Source: Rhodospirillales bacterium
GTDB taxonomy: Bacteria > Pseudomonadota > Alphaproteobacteria > Rhodospirillales > UBA2165
Length of the DNA stretch: 64,000 nt
Assembly: GCA_022823235.1 (NCBI GenBank)
Contig: JAJDXO010000041.1
Location: 89,795 to 153,794 of the forward strand
Direction: 5' to 3'
In this document: piece by piece, positions 24,875 to 34,323 of the stretch
How positions within the stretch are numbered: the first letter of the stretch is position 1
Layout of the letters: every line of letters begins with the position of its first letter
Translations under genes and position numbers: made by a program
Notes under the pieces: generated by a model
Told to the model about the DNA's origin: nothing
Databases searched by the model: none
The model's input: the letters and a program-made list of their open reading frames with translations, nothing else

Positions 24875-25882
24875 CTACGCCTGAGTACTAACGTGCAATG
24901 CGAACATAGGCTGCTTGTTCTCGGGCCTTTCCACCCGGTCACCGAACTTCTCCAGTACACCTCGACTAATCCGCTCAATGCGATCCGCTGCACGCACAAT
25001 ATTGCTAACACTGATCTTCGCCCAGTCCGCGGACGTGATCAGATTCGCCAGGTACTCGGAGGATTTGGTCCGAATCCCAAGCCGTTGACAGACGACGTAC
25101 GCGGTTGCTTCGGCTTCGAACTCCCGCTGGGGATGCGTCAATTCGCCGCTGCGGCTGGGCCACCAAGGGCGATACTTCTTGCCCTGCGCTTTTGTAGGAG
25201 TTGCCGGTACACCCAAATGCCCACAAAAAATATGGCCGAGCTCGTGCGCGAGAGTTGCGAAAGTCGCGGCCGGCTGCTGACGGCGATCAACGCGCACCAC
25301 GAAGGAGGATGGCGTTCCTTCTCCGACCAAGGTCTCACCGTCACCTCCACCGTGGACCCGCGTCGCAAATCCCGCATAGCTGGACCCCAAGTCGTCCCGT
25401 TGGATCAAAATTCCCTCTTCCTCGAGGAAGGCCTTGCTGAGTTCACCCAAGCAGGCCAAGTTGAATACCCGATCACCCAATTCGCTCACGCCGAATGGAT
25501 CGTGAATCCGTAGACGGGGATGATCCGGACCCGTCGTATCCGCCAGTTCATAGACGAATTTAACCGGGCCAAACGGGTGAAGGATCACAATCGGTCTGGC
25601 TCCCGGCAGAATCGTACGCTGAAAATGGTCTCGCCATTCCTTCGGCGTCGCGATGGCAATCGCGCCGGGACGCTGTACCGAAATCAGGAATGCGTTCCAA
25701 AGCTTGTGCCGGCGTATGGAAACAATTTGATCGATCAGCTGCTTGAACTCGCTGGCCCCTTTAACGCTCAGCGCCTGCTGAAACAGGCTGTCGATCGTAT
25801 CTGCCGACAGCTCGAAATTGGACGACGCCGAGTTGGTCGCAATGCCATCCGAAACGGCAGTCAACTCGTGCTCTTGGGTCAT
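24875..25882 (-). CDS. ImmA/IrrE-family metallopeptidase
   Basis: About 335 residues; the zincin motif HELGHIFCGH and a downstream EFEAEATAYVVCQRLGI supply two histidines and the third ligand glutamate of ImmA/IrrE peptidases. Such enzymes cleave or destabilise repressors, as ImmA does with ImmR, and so can switch systems on. The N-terminal 200 residues are an unrecognised mixed alpha/beta region. Three in-frame starts (25912 TTG, 25894, 25882) compete and none has a clear ribosome site; I chose the ATG at 25882. Its place inside the DISARM-like operon, between a small protein and the helicase, is unusual and suggests proteolytic control or an effector role. Confidence 0.75.
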   Translation of the reverse strand: MTQEHELTAVSDGIATNSASSNFELSADTIDSLFQQALSVKGASEFKQLIDQIVSIRRHKLWNAFLISVQRPGAIAIATPKEWRDHFQRTILPGARPIVILHPFGPVKFVYELADTTGPDHPRLRIHDPFGVSELGDRVFNLACLGELSKAFLEEEGILIQRDDLGSSYAGFATRVHGGGDGETLVGEGTPSSFVVRVDRRQQPAATFATLAHELGHIFCGHLGVPATPTKAQGKKYRPWWPSRSGELTHPQREFEAEATAYVVCQRLGIRTKSSEYLANLITSADWAKISVSNIVRAADRIERISRGVLEKFGDRVERPENKQPMFALHVSTQA

Positions 25883-25985
25883 GTTAGCTGCCATCCAATA
25901 CCGTGACCCCAAATAGGCTGGCGCCCCGGCGGGGCCGGCCGACCAACACTCGGCCTATCAACACCCGTACAATAGCAGTAACAAA

Positions 25986-26327
25986 TCAAGTCTCGCACTC
26001 CGCCGGATCAAATCCCCGCGCCCGCAACCGGCGTCGCGCAGTTTCAAGTTCCTGTGGCGTGAAAAGAGGCTGAAATCTCTTTTTCAGCACGTTGCATTCA
26101 ACCGATAGATCAAGTCTTTCTTCGAGATGGAGCTCGGTTAACCCGTGGTGGTCCTTGGAATCAGCCAGGAGTTTGCGCGCCGCGCCACTGCCGCCGCGCC
26201 CGTGCAGCAATTGTAGAAGGTAAGTCGCGTTGTATCCCAGATCGTCCTTGCATTCTCGATAGGATGCAAACAGCGCCTCCTGAAATTCTCTTTCTAGATC
26301 TGCCACTTTTTCCCCGTTTGAATCCAC
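25986..26327 (-). CDS. Small conserved helical protein in the DISARM-like operon
   Basis: A 113-residue protein with a widespread pattern I have seen in many hypothetical proteins: LGYNATYLLQLLHGRGG, then LTELHLEERLDLSVE and a LFTPQELETARRRL tail. Function is unknown. It is often found as a free-standing protein or as a C-terminal module in defence-linked genes. The start is GTG at 26327, only 17 bases after the methylase stop, so it is cotranscribed. It may be an adaptor or regulator of the methylase-helicase system. Confidence 0.7.
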   Translation of the reverse strand: MDSNGEKVADLEREFQEALFASYRECKDDLGYNATYLLQLLHGRGGSGAARKLLADSKDHHGLTELHLEERLDLSVECNVLKKRFQPLFTPQELETARRRLRARGFDPAECET

Positions 26328-26344
26328 CTCGCTTGCGAAGCCGA

Positions 26345-29300
26345 CTACGCCGCTTGATCCGTCGCCGGATCGAGGATCGCTTTGAGCCGCACCAAAATAT
26401 CCTCGAAAGCTGCGAAGTTCTCGTGCGTGCGGCGTTCGGCCGATGTCACCCAGTCGGCGAACGCCACCTTGAACTCTGAATCGGGTGCCTGGAGGTAGAA
26501 CAAGGCATTATCTTCCGTGGTGAGGGCTGGCAGCGCCTGCAGCATCCGTTGCGCCACCTCCGGGTTATGGGTGAGGTCGGCATGGGCGCCGGGCGCGAGC
26601 CCAAACGAACCCTCTTCCATTGCCCGGCGTCGCAATGCGGCCGAAAAGCAGGACTCGATTGTAAACGGCCAGCAGTTCCTGGGAACTTGATAATCCGCCA
26701 TCGCATCAAGGAACTCCTCGGTCGGTTTGAGCAGGCACCAATTGACCCCGTTGGTTTGCTGTTTCCAGACGGCGCCTTTGTGCAGATTTCCATCGTTCCA
26801 GAGGGCGCGGCCGTCAGCGTCGTTGTCTGCAAGGGCGCATACGACGCGATCGCCGATGAGTTCCAGAAGCGCCTTCCCGCGTGTCGCCAACCCGCCCATT
26901 TGCGTGGTGCCGCCGGCGGACTTGAACTCCAGGGGGAATTCCTCGTCGGGGTAAAACACCGACCACGCGGCGGAGAGAATTTTGATGTCGGTTTCGCCCT
27001 CGACGAAGAGCACCGGTTGCTTCGGTTGAGCCTGCTCGATCTGGACTGTAACGCTGTCGAAATCCGCGCCGCCGGACCGCCCGTCGGCGACGGCCTCGGC
27101 AATCGATGCAATACTCTCCCGCGCCGCAAGTTCGTCCTTGTCGAAGGTGCCATCCTCGGCAAACCGGTCCCAAGCCTCCAGCACCAATCGCCGGGTAAGA
27201 TATTCGCCGAATTCTCGCGTCTCCCTCTCTTTCAGCACGCGAAAGGTTTCAGTCGGATAATCAATTCCCAAGATACTTGCAGGGTCGAGAATAAATTCAA
27301 GCTCTTCACGTGTTAAGCCGTATAGATAGGCGATGTAAGCATCTAATTCTGCACGGACCTTCTGTCGCTTCCCGTAGTCCCACCTAGTAATTCGACTGTT
27401 GAATCCTGCGTCAGAAGCGAAACTCTTCAGACTCTCTGTCGTGCAGCTTAAGCCTACTACCCTGTCCGAGATAAACTGTATGTCGTGATCAGCAAATTCC
27501 TCGGGCGGCAACACCGCCAACTGCTTGACAACAAACTGCGACAGACTCGTGCCAGAGATTTTTTGCCTAGCCACATAGTCGACGACCAGGGAGTTAAGGC
27601 ATCCCAATAGGACTGAAACCTTTTGGGGCAACTCATCGGATAAGATGAGAATTATCTTGTGCCCTACAGCACTCTTGGGAATCGCTGAGGAAACAAAGGT
27701 ACGCTCATTGGTGGCGTTGGTAATTTCACGCCATCCCAATAGCCAATTTCTTGCCCAACCCCGAGGGTCGATGCGCTCTGATACAAATTTCTCTTCCACC
27801 CAATAACGTGGAGAAGTATCGAATTGGATATCGCCTAGTTGTGCCTGAGTTGGATGAGGAATCTCTCGTGGATCGGCATCCGTTGTTAGATCCACGTCTG
27901 CAAAGTCACCATATCGATGGTCATACTGGTGTATCATCTTGGCTTCATAAAGCGGCAACCAAATCTGGTCTCCTAACTTGAAGCGGTTTCCACATTCATT
28001 GGCTTCGTCATCAACCAGATCTTCGCGACTAGCGAACTTGTCGCTGTCGTTCGCCATATGAAACATCGTAAAAAACTGAACACCCCAAGGGTTTATCGGT
28101 TCGTCTGCGGAATCTCGATAGAGGACTCCGGCCCCAGAGTATATTTTTTGGCACAACTCAGCGTCTGCCCTGCTTCGAAACAGAGGGCATGTTTCTGAAT
28201 TAGGATTAATTTCTTTGAAGTCTTGGGCCGAAAGTTTATACCTCCTTCGCTCGTCCTCGAGTTGGGCGGGTTGTGTAAGAAATGACGCTAGCTGCGCCTC
28301 TGAACATTTTGGTCCGATAACAAGTAACGAGAATCGAACCCTGAAATAGACGTCCGAGAACAGCCTCTCTCTGTTCTCAAAGTCAAACAAACTTACTAGA
28401 CGCTCGTTGGATACCAGAGAGGCGAAGTATTTGCTGGTTGTGATATCAGTGCCTATTCCAGTTGGAACAATTATCCCCGCCCTGCCCAAATCCTTTGCAA
28501 AGGACGAGAACGTCTCCGAAAAGATTGAGTAGGTGTTCAAATCGCCTATACCAGTAAGTGCAAATCGACCAGAGCTACGGCAAAATTCCGTCTGTGCTTC
28601 TGCCGATCGTTTTGCGATCAGATATGAGGTTGCTAGATCACGTTTGTCAGCAGGGGCAGCTTCCTCGAACAAAGCTTTGATCAACCTTTTCCTTGCTGCG
28701 GCATTGGGAGCATTAGCAATCTCAGATTCCCGCGTTGAAAAAAACTCCTTCTCCTGGAGCTTTAATCTTTCCCAAGGCGGGTTTCCCAACATCACATCGA
28801 ACCCACCCGCGACAAATACTTCTGGGAACTCCAAAGGCCAGTGAAAAAAACCGCCGTCCAACGCCAAATCCACGGCATACGCAGCCATTCGGTTAGGGGG
28901 CGCGTGGCCCGCCCGCGCTTCACGAACAATTTCCGTCGTCGGCACGGTTTCTTGGCCCGAACCTGTAGTCGGCACTTTCTTGGCAAAGAAGGCTGCACAC
29001 CACAGATCACAGGAAAGCTTCAGTAGATGCCCGGCAGAGTCTTTTGCGTGAAGTCGTCGATAGCGTTCTTCCTTGGCATGCACGTCATCGGGCGAAGTCT
29101 CCGGGGCGCCCGCTAATGCGGCCTGCGCTATCGCCAAACCCTTTGTCACCTCAGTTGGATCAATCTCTACCAAACTGATTAGAGTTCTTTGACCATCACG
29201 CTCTTCCCTATTTCTACGCTTAAGATCATTAGCCGTATCTCGATCGTCGCCAGTGAGTGCCTTATAGGCCCCGTCGGGAATTCCCTGATCGAGCACCGCT

Positions 29301-31072
29301 AGATCCGCAACCCCTATAAGAGAGTTTCCGTGCTTGATCCGGTGATCGAGGAACGAGAGTGGCATGCCAACGGTATGGCCCTCGATCCAAAGAGCCACCT
29401 TACAAAGATCAACGGCAAGCGGGTTCATATCGACCGCGTAGATACAGTGCGCGATCACATCGCGAACCGCCTTCCGGTATTCACTCGGTGTCGGTTCTGC
29501 CTCTCCGGAGCGGACCCGCGCAAGCTCACGGCCGAGGCGGCGAGCGGCAGCCAGCAGGAAATGGCCCGAACCGCTGGCCGGGTCGCAAACGCTCATTCCC
29601 AGAACAGCCTGTTCTTTGGCGTCCTTGCCGTCGGCGGCCGCGAGCCGATCGGCGAGGACCGGCTCCAGCGCGCTCTTAATCAATTCGGCGACCAAGGCCG
29701 GCGGCGTATAATAGGACCCGGTGGATTTGCGTTCGCTGCCCTTAACCAGGTGGAACTTCCACGGATCCCGGACCACCTGCGGGTGATAATCCAGCAAACT
29801 CTCATAGACGGAGCCGAACTCCTCCACGTCGAGCGCGGAATAATTGACGCGGCGGCGAACACCGCGGCGCCGGCGTCCCTCCTGTTCCTCGAAGGTCGAG
29901 ATCGCGTGGATGGCCCGAAGCAAATCAAGGTTTTGAATGCCGGCCAGCTCGAGTTCACGACATGCGTCCGTACCGAACAGCTCGCCATTCAGCGGTGTCA
30001 GGCCCAGCCGATCCGCATCTTCGGTTTTCCGGAACAACCGGAAGGTGACTTTAAGCGACTCCCAAAGATCCGGCTGCGCGTCGTCGATGACCCGTGCCTC
30101 GGCCCGATCTCTCAGGCGGGAGACCGAATACCATCTCAGATAGGCATCGTGTTTGCTTTGATTGGCGTGGCCGGGAAGCAGAAGCAGTTTCCGTTCTTCC
30201 GCCACCATCAAGAAGAGCAGCCGATAGATCAGGCGCAGCAGCTGCCTGTAAAATTGTAAGTCGGTTATCCGGCCGCTCTCGATGGCGTTCCGGAGGTCCC
30301 CGCTACTCTCGTGCGCGAGGAAACCCGTTCCCAGAATTTCGAGCGCGAGTTCGACGCCGTCTCGCAGTTTGTCCCGGACACGGCCGCCCTCTTCGATTCC
30401 GAGTTGATGATAGTGCTCCAGGTAACATTCGTGGTTGTCGTCAATACCTCTGGGCAACCTTGAACGGTGACAGAGCCGCCAAAGGACGGAGAAATCCGCA
30501 TAGAGGTCCTGTTCGAAAATGGCTTCGAGGTCGAACTCAATGTATGTGGGTTTTGCTATCCGCTGGGTATTGCGCAGCAACCGAAGCAGCCGGCCGTTTG
30601 TGACGACCCCCCACAAACAATCGGATCGGTTCAGGTACTCCTGGACCAATGCGTGGGGACTGCGGCGGCCGTTCCCCGTATCCAAATCATCGTCGAAGGC
30701 CACGATGTGAACCGGCGGCGCATCCTCGTTGTCTTCGGGACGATGGGAGATGGTGAAATTTTCGCCGCCGACCACCGCGCCGGACTGCTGATACGCAAGA
30801 TCGAACGACAAGATGGAGAACAGCGGCACCATCCAAAGATTGCGGGTTGGTCCGGTCGTACCACCGTCCTCCCGCTCCCGACGGTGCGCAAAGGTTTTCC
30901 ACTGGGCTCCGGAATCGGAGAATGCCGTTTGGATTTCATCCAGGACCCGGACGCCGTCGATCCCGAAGTCGACAGCGGTCTGACCCGGAATTTCATCCGG
31001 CTTCGCGCCAAGCCGGTCAAGAATATCGGCGGAGAGCAAGCCGCCCTCGACGGTGATCGCCGGGTACGCCAT
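26345..31072 (-). CDS. Eco57I-type adenine methylase (DrmMI/PglX-like) fused to a TOPRIM domain
   Basis: A 1575-residue protein. The methylase has STGSYYTPPALVAELI, motif I CDPASGSGH (near 487) and motif IV NPPWE (near 760), so it is a gamma-type N6-adenine methyltransferase; the region about 800-1250 would hold target recognition. Near 1353, VEGETDIKIL opens a TOPRIM domain, followed by CALADNDADGRAL (the D-x-D acidic pair), as in OLD-family nucleases. I know of no standard DISARM methylase with this tail. The ATG at 31072 overlaps the DrmD-type stop (TGATG) and follows GGGAG. The middle third looks clearly more AT-rich than both ends, hinting at an exchanged recognition domain. Confidence 0.85.
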   Translation of the reverse strand: MAYPAITVEGGLLSADILDRLGAKPDEIPGQTAVDFGIDGVRVLDEIQTAFSDSGAQWKTFAHRREREDGGTTGPTRNLWMVPLFSILSFDLAYQQSGAVVGGENFTISHRPEDNEDAPPVHIVAFDDDLDTGNGRRSPHALVQEYLNRSDCLWGVVTNGRLLRLLRNTQRIAKPTYIEFDLEAIFEQDLYADFSVLWRLCHRSRLPRGIDDNHECYLEHYHQLGIEEGGRVRDKLRDGVELALEILGTGFLAHESSGDLRNAIESGRITDLQFYRQLLRLIYRLLFLMVAEERKLLLLPGHANQSKHDAYLRWYSVSRLRDRAEARVIDDAQPDLWESLKVTFRLFRKTEDADRLGLTPLNGELFGTDACRELELAGIQNLDLLRAIHAISTFEEQEGRRRRGVRRRVNYSALDVEEFGSVYESLLDYHPQVVRDPWKFHLVKGSERKSTGSYYTPPALVAELIKSALEPVLADRLAAADGKDAKEQAVLGMSVCDPASGSGHFLLAAARRLGRELARVRSGEAEPTPSEYRKAVRDVIAHCIYAVDMNPLAVDLCKVALWIEGHTVGMPLSFLDHRIKHGNSLIGVADLAVLDQGIPDGAYKALTGDDRDTANDLKRRNREERDGQRTLISLVEIDPTEVTKGLAIAQAALAGAPETSPDDVHAKEERYRRLHAKDSAGHLLKLSCDLWCAAFFAKKVPTTGSGQETVPTTEIVREARAGHAPPNRMAAYAVDLALDGGFFHWPLEFPEVFVAGGFDVMLGNPPWERLKLQEKEFFSTRESEIANAPNAAARKRLIKALFEEAAPADKRDLATSYLIAKRSAEAQTEFCRSSGRFALTGIGDLNTYSIFSETFSSFAKDLGRAGIIVPTGIGTDITTSKYFASLVSNERLVSLFDFENRERLFSDVYFRVRFSLLVIGPKCSEAQLASFLTQPAQLEDERRRYKLSAQDFKEINPNSETCPLFRSRADAELCQKIYSGAGVLYRDSADEPINPWGVQFFTMFHMANDSDKFASREDLVDDEANECGNRFKLGDQIWLPLYEAKMIHQYDHRYGDFADVDLTTDADPREIPHPTQAQLGDIQFDTSPRYWVEEKFVSERIDPRGWARNWLLGWREITNATNERTFVSSAIPKSAVGHKIILILSDELPQKVSVLLGCLNSLVVDYVARQKISGTSLSQFVVKQLAVLPPEEFADHDIQFISDRVVGLSCTTESLKSFASDAGFNSRITRWDYGKRQKVRAELDAYIAYLYGLTREELEFILDPASILGIDYPTETFRVLKERETREFGEYLTRRLVLEAWDRFAEDGTFDKDELAARESIASIAEAVADGRSGGADFDSVTVQIEQAQPKQPVLFVEGETDIKILSAAWSVFYPDEEFPLEFKSAGGTTQMGGLATRGKALLELIGDRVVCALADNDADGRALWNDGNLHKGAVWKQQTNGVNWCLLKPTEEFLDAMADYQVPRNCWPFTIESCFSAALRRRAMEEGSFGLAPGAHADLTHNPEVAQRMLQALPALTTEDNALFYLQAPDSEFKVAFADWVTSAERRTHENFAAFEDILVRLKAILDPATDQAA

Positions 31073-33915
31073 CAACTGCTCCCGCCCGGCAGAAGGACGA
31101 AACACCCGAGAATATCCGGCGGGACCTTGGGGTCGATGGCCAATGCGCCGGCACCGGACATGGCCCGCAAGCGTTCATGGGCCTGTTCCAGTTCCGATTG
31201 GCGCCAATCAAGAATGGGCCGGAACCACTGCGGATCGGCGTCGAGCATAGACAGCGCCCAGGAGACCTCCGTGGCTCTCTCCGCATCCCACAGGTTTGCC
31301 ACCGCCTCCGCCCTCTCGACCAGCGCCCGCGGTTCAGCGTCCAGAGGCTCAAGCCATTCGGGCTTGCCGTCCGCAGCGGTGAACGCGGCGAGCACCACCT
31401 CCTCGGCAAACTCCTGCCGTTGCTCCTCGGCGAAAAGGTAACGAAACCTGAGCAAAAGGATCGCGGTCCGGATGCCGACCGCCGAGGTGACCATCGCCCC
31501 CGCCCGGGCAAGTCCCGGGCGAGACTTGTTGGCAAACGCATCTCCAAGGACCGAATCGCAGACGCGTTCCACCAGAGGGTGGGTTCGTCCGATATAGAGA
31601 GAATTTTCATCCTTGAGACGATCAAACGTGATATCGACTCCATCGCCTTCCGCGAGGAACTCACCGAGCTTGCCCCTGAGTTCGCCCGTACTCAGCCGAA
31701 AAGTCGCAGCATCGCTCTCCCGCAGACTGCCGCCAAACCGCTGAACGGCGTCGCCAAGAAACCGCTGAACCGCCACCGAATCACCGAGCACATGATCCGT
31801 GGCCTTAATTTCTTTATCGACCTCGTTTGGTTGAACGCCCGACTGCGCGAAAAACCCGCGTTGCTCCTGCTCCCGGTTTGCGGCCTCGTCCCAGGATCCG
31901 TGGAGCAGCCCGACGTGTTCCTCGCCCAAACCCAGGTCCAATTGCTGCGGCCCGCCCGTACCTCGAAGCAATACCGTGTCGACGATGGTGGAGATCACTT
32001 CGTCGGAATTCAGCGGCGCCGGCACCGCAATACCCAATCGATCTCGGATTTCCCGGGCCTTTCTGACCAACACCTCGAGCACGACCTGATCTACATCGTT
32101 GTTGCGTCCCCAAATCAGGGTGGTGCGAACCTCGGGCTTGATTTGGCCGTACCGATCAACGCGGCCTTCACGCTGTTCCAGCCGATTGGGGTTCCAGGGC
32201 AGGTCGTAGTGCACAACCGCATCGAAATGCTCCTGCAGATTTATGCCTTCGCTCAGGCAATCGGTAGCAATAAGCACGCGACAGTCGTGCTCGACAAGCT
32301 CGTCAATTCTTGCCCGCCGCTCCTCATCACCTATCTCCCCGGTGACCGTTTGGTATCGGATTCGTAACCCCCTGACCTTTACCAGCTCCGGTAGCTGTTT
32401 CGCGAGATAGTGAGCGGTCGGGATAAAGCGGCAGAAAATGATTGGGCGAAATCCATCCCTTAGCAGCTGTTTCACTTTTTCGGCGAGCCCGACCAGCTTC
32501 GTATCCTTCTCGGGGCCCATCAGTGCCTCCGCCCGCCGGCGGAACTCCCTTAGGCGACGACGTTCCGAGGCCGACCAATTTGCATTTTCATCATCAAACG
32601 GCGCGGTGGGAGCGTAGTCGATGGAGCTGGCATCCCCCAGCGCGTCTAGCACTTGTGGGGACAGCTGTTCGTCTATCTCTTCGGCCGAAGGGTTTTGAGC
32701 CTCTTCATCTGTTTGTTCCTCCAACCGTCGTTGACGGTTCTCGAGAACAGTCACCGCCGTTTGAGGGCTGGAGAGCAGGCACCTTAAGAGGGCAATCGCA
32801 GCCCAATGCCTAACTCTTTGCTGGGGCTCTCTTATCGCTGCGTCGGTTTGGACTGCCTCGCGGCAATACTGAAGAACGTCGACGAACAACTGCCGATACT
32901 CTTCGTGGAGGTCATAGATGCCCTCGTCGTTTACTCTGTCCGGAAACGGCGTATCGGTGCCCAACCAATCTTCGACGTCGCTCCGCTTCCGTTGAACAAG
33001 ATGCGGAACCAGTTTGTCCTGCTGAACTCCCCGGCGGCTCGCTCCCGTATCGAATTCGCCATTGAGCAGGCCGAGAAGCGACCGGAAGCTCTCGTCAACG
33101 CCGCTATGTGGCGTCGCCGTTACCAGAATTATGTGGCGTTCAGGATCGGCGGCGAGTTCGCGTAGCAGCTCGTACCGCTGATGGACCACCGTCGTCTTGT
33201 CACCCGGTGGCCGCGCGGCCATATGCGCCTCATCGACGATGATGATGTCCGGGGCATCGGCGAGAAACAGGGGCTTGTGACGCTGAGACTTTACATAGTC
33301 GATACTGGCGACCAGGTGAGGGTAGTGGGCGTAAACGGACTGGTCGGACCTTGGCAGCGCCCGTTCCAAACGAAGAAAATTGGCCGGCTGGATCCGCGCC
33401 GTATCGATAACGAATTTTTCCCTTAGCTCCCGCTCCCACTGGTCTGCGAGGTGCGCGGGACACAATACCCCGAGGCGTTTTCCAATACCGCGATCGAGGA
33501 GTTCGCGCGCAATCATCCCTGCTTCGATGGTCTTGCCCACCCCCACATCGTCAGCAATCAGGAGACGCACGGGGTCCAGCCGCAGCGCCATAATCAGAGG
33601 TACAAATTGGTAGGGACGCGGGACGACGGAGATGCGGCCCAAAGACCGAAATGGGGCGGCGCCGGATCGGAGAGACAGGCGGGCGGCATCGAATAATGCC
33701 ATGACGCCGGAGGCATCGCCGCAAGCGTTGGGGTTCGGCCAATCGAATTGTGCTGGTTTTACCTGGTTCCCTTCAAGGGGAAGAAACACGCCTTCTTCAG
33801 CTTCCTGGGCGCTGGTAAGCGGCCGGAGCCGGAGGACATCTTGGTCATCGTTGGGGAGGACAATCCAGTCCCTTCCCCGCACCGCAACGAGAGATCCTGG
33901 CGTGAAGTCCGTCAC
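31072..33915 (-). CDS. DrmD-like SNF2-family helicase
   Basis: A 947-residue SF2/SNF2 translocase: motif I ADDVGVGKT (K near 128), motif II IVDEAHM (near 223), motif III VTATPHSG, motif V ATDCLSEGINLQ, motif VI QREGRVDRYGQ (near 580). The N-terminus TPGSLVAVRGRDWIVLP is the beta-rich module found at the start of DrmD proteins of class 1 DISARM. I prefer the GTG at 33915, because it overlaps the stop of an upstream small frame as GTGA; a TTG at 33945 is the alternative. The stop overlaps the methylase start. Together with the adenine methylase it forms the DrmD-DrmMI pair of class 1 DISARM-type phage restriction. Confidence 0.85.
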   Translation of the reverse strand: MTDFTPGSLVAVRGRDWIVLPNDDQDVLRLRPLTSAQEAEEGVFLPLEGNQVKPAQFDWPNPNACGDASGVMALFDAARLSLRSGAAPFRSLGRISVVPRPYQFVPLIMALRLDPVRLLIADDVGVGKTIEAGMIARELLDRGIGKRLGVLCPAHLADQWERELREKFVIDTARIQPANFLRLERALPRSDQSVYAHYPHLVASIDYVKSQRHKPLFLADAPDIIIVDEAHMAARPPGDKTTVVHQRYELLRELAADPERHIILVTATPHSGVDESFRSLLGLLNGEFDTGASRRGVQQDKLVPHLVQRKRSDVEDWLGTDTPFPDRVNDEGIYDLHEEYRQLFVDVLQYCREAVQTDAAIREPQQRVRHWAAIALLRCLLSSPQTAVTVLENRQRRLEEQTDEEAQNPSAEEIDEQLSPQVLDALGDASSIDYAPTAPFDDENANWSASERRRLREFRRRAEALMGPEKDTKLVGLAEKVKQLLRDGFRPIIFCRFIPTAHYLAKQLPELVKVRGLRIRYQTVTGEIGDEERRARIDELVEHDCRVLIATDCLSEGINLQEHFDAVVHYDLPWNPNRLEQREGRVDRYGQIKPEVRTTLIWGRNNDVDQVVLEVLVRKAREIRDRLGIAVPAPLNSDEVISTIVDTVLLRGTGGPQQLDLGLGEEHVGLLHGSWDEAANREQEQRGFFAQSGVQPNEVDKEIKATDHVLGDSVAVQRFLGDAVQRFGGSLRESDAATFRLSTGELRGKLGEFLAEGDGVDITFDRLKDENSLYIGRTHPLVERVCDSVLGDAFANKSRPGLARAGAMVTSAVGIRTAILLLRFRYLFAEEQRQEFAEEVVLAAFTAADGKPEWLEPLDAEPRALVERAEAVANLWDAERATEVSWALSMLDADPQWFRPILDWRQSELEQAHERLRAMSGAGALAIDPKVPPDILGCFVLLPGGSS

Positions 33916-34133
33916 GAAAGTTTGCTTCTCTGATTTGCTGCCCAAAAAGCGGCTGTCATTCCCTTCTCAACCAGCTCAACCTCACCACGATTGTCGGGGC
34001 CGGTGATCCGACCGCCAAAACTCTTCCTATCCCGCAATAATCCGGACCAAATCTTGTGTTCTATCGGCAAGTTCTCTTCACCCCTTTTGCCGGTTGCTGG
34101 TACGAGAGTTTCATTCCTCCGAACCGCTGTCAC
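33912..34133 (-). CDS. Possible small coupled protein upstream of drmD-like gene
   Basis: A 73-codon frame from a GTG at 34133 (or a TTG about 21 codons on, behind AAGGGGTGAAG) whose TGA overlaps the preferred GTG of the helicase as GTGA. The same style of overlap links other genes of this operon. The predicted product (…GGRITGPDNRGEVELVEKG…) matches no family I know. It could be a leader peptide that couples translation, or a chance frame. Confidence 0.35.
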   Translation of the reverse strand: MTAVRRNETLVPATGKRGEENLPIEHKIWSGLLRDRKSFGGRITGPDNRGEVELVEKGMTAAFWAANQRSKLS

Positions 34134-34323
34134 GCGGCTTTTTCCGCCAGGATCTCCGTCAAAACGTAGTGCCTAAATCGCCCCATCATCGTACCGCCCT
34201 ACACCGAATCATCGGAAAACGGAATCACGATCTCAATTCTCAAGCAACAGAGACTTTATTGACGGTATCGACCCATAGCAGCTGTTCGTAGGACAGCCAC
34301 TCTTTGTTCGATGTCATGGTATG

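Noticed and set aside
29330..30259. 309-codon plus-strand frame inside the methylase gene
   Set aside because: Antisense of the conserved methylase N-terminal region; no ribosome site and no homology seen.
4888..34133. A single complete class 1 DISARM made of the PLD gene at 6090 plus the 20-34 kb operon
   Set aside because: The PLD gene is coupled to DUF6361 and another helicase on the opposite strand, more than 8 kb away from the DISARM-like operon, with unrelated genes between.
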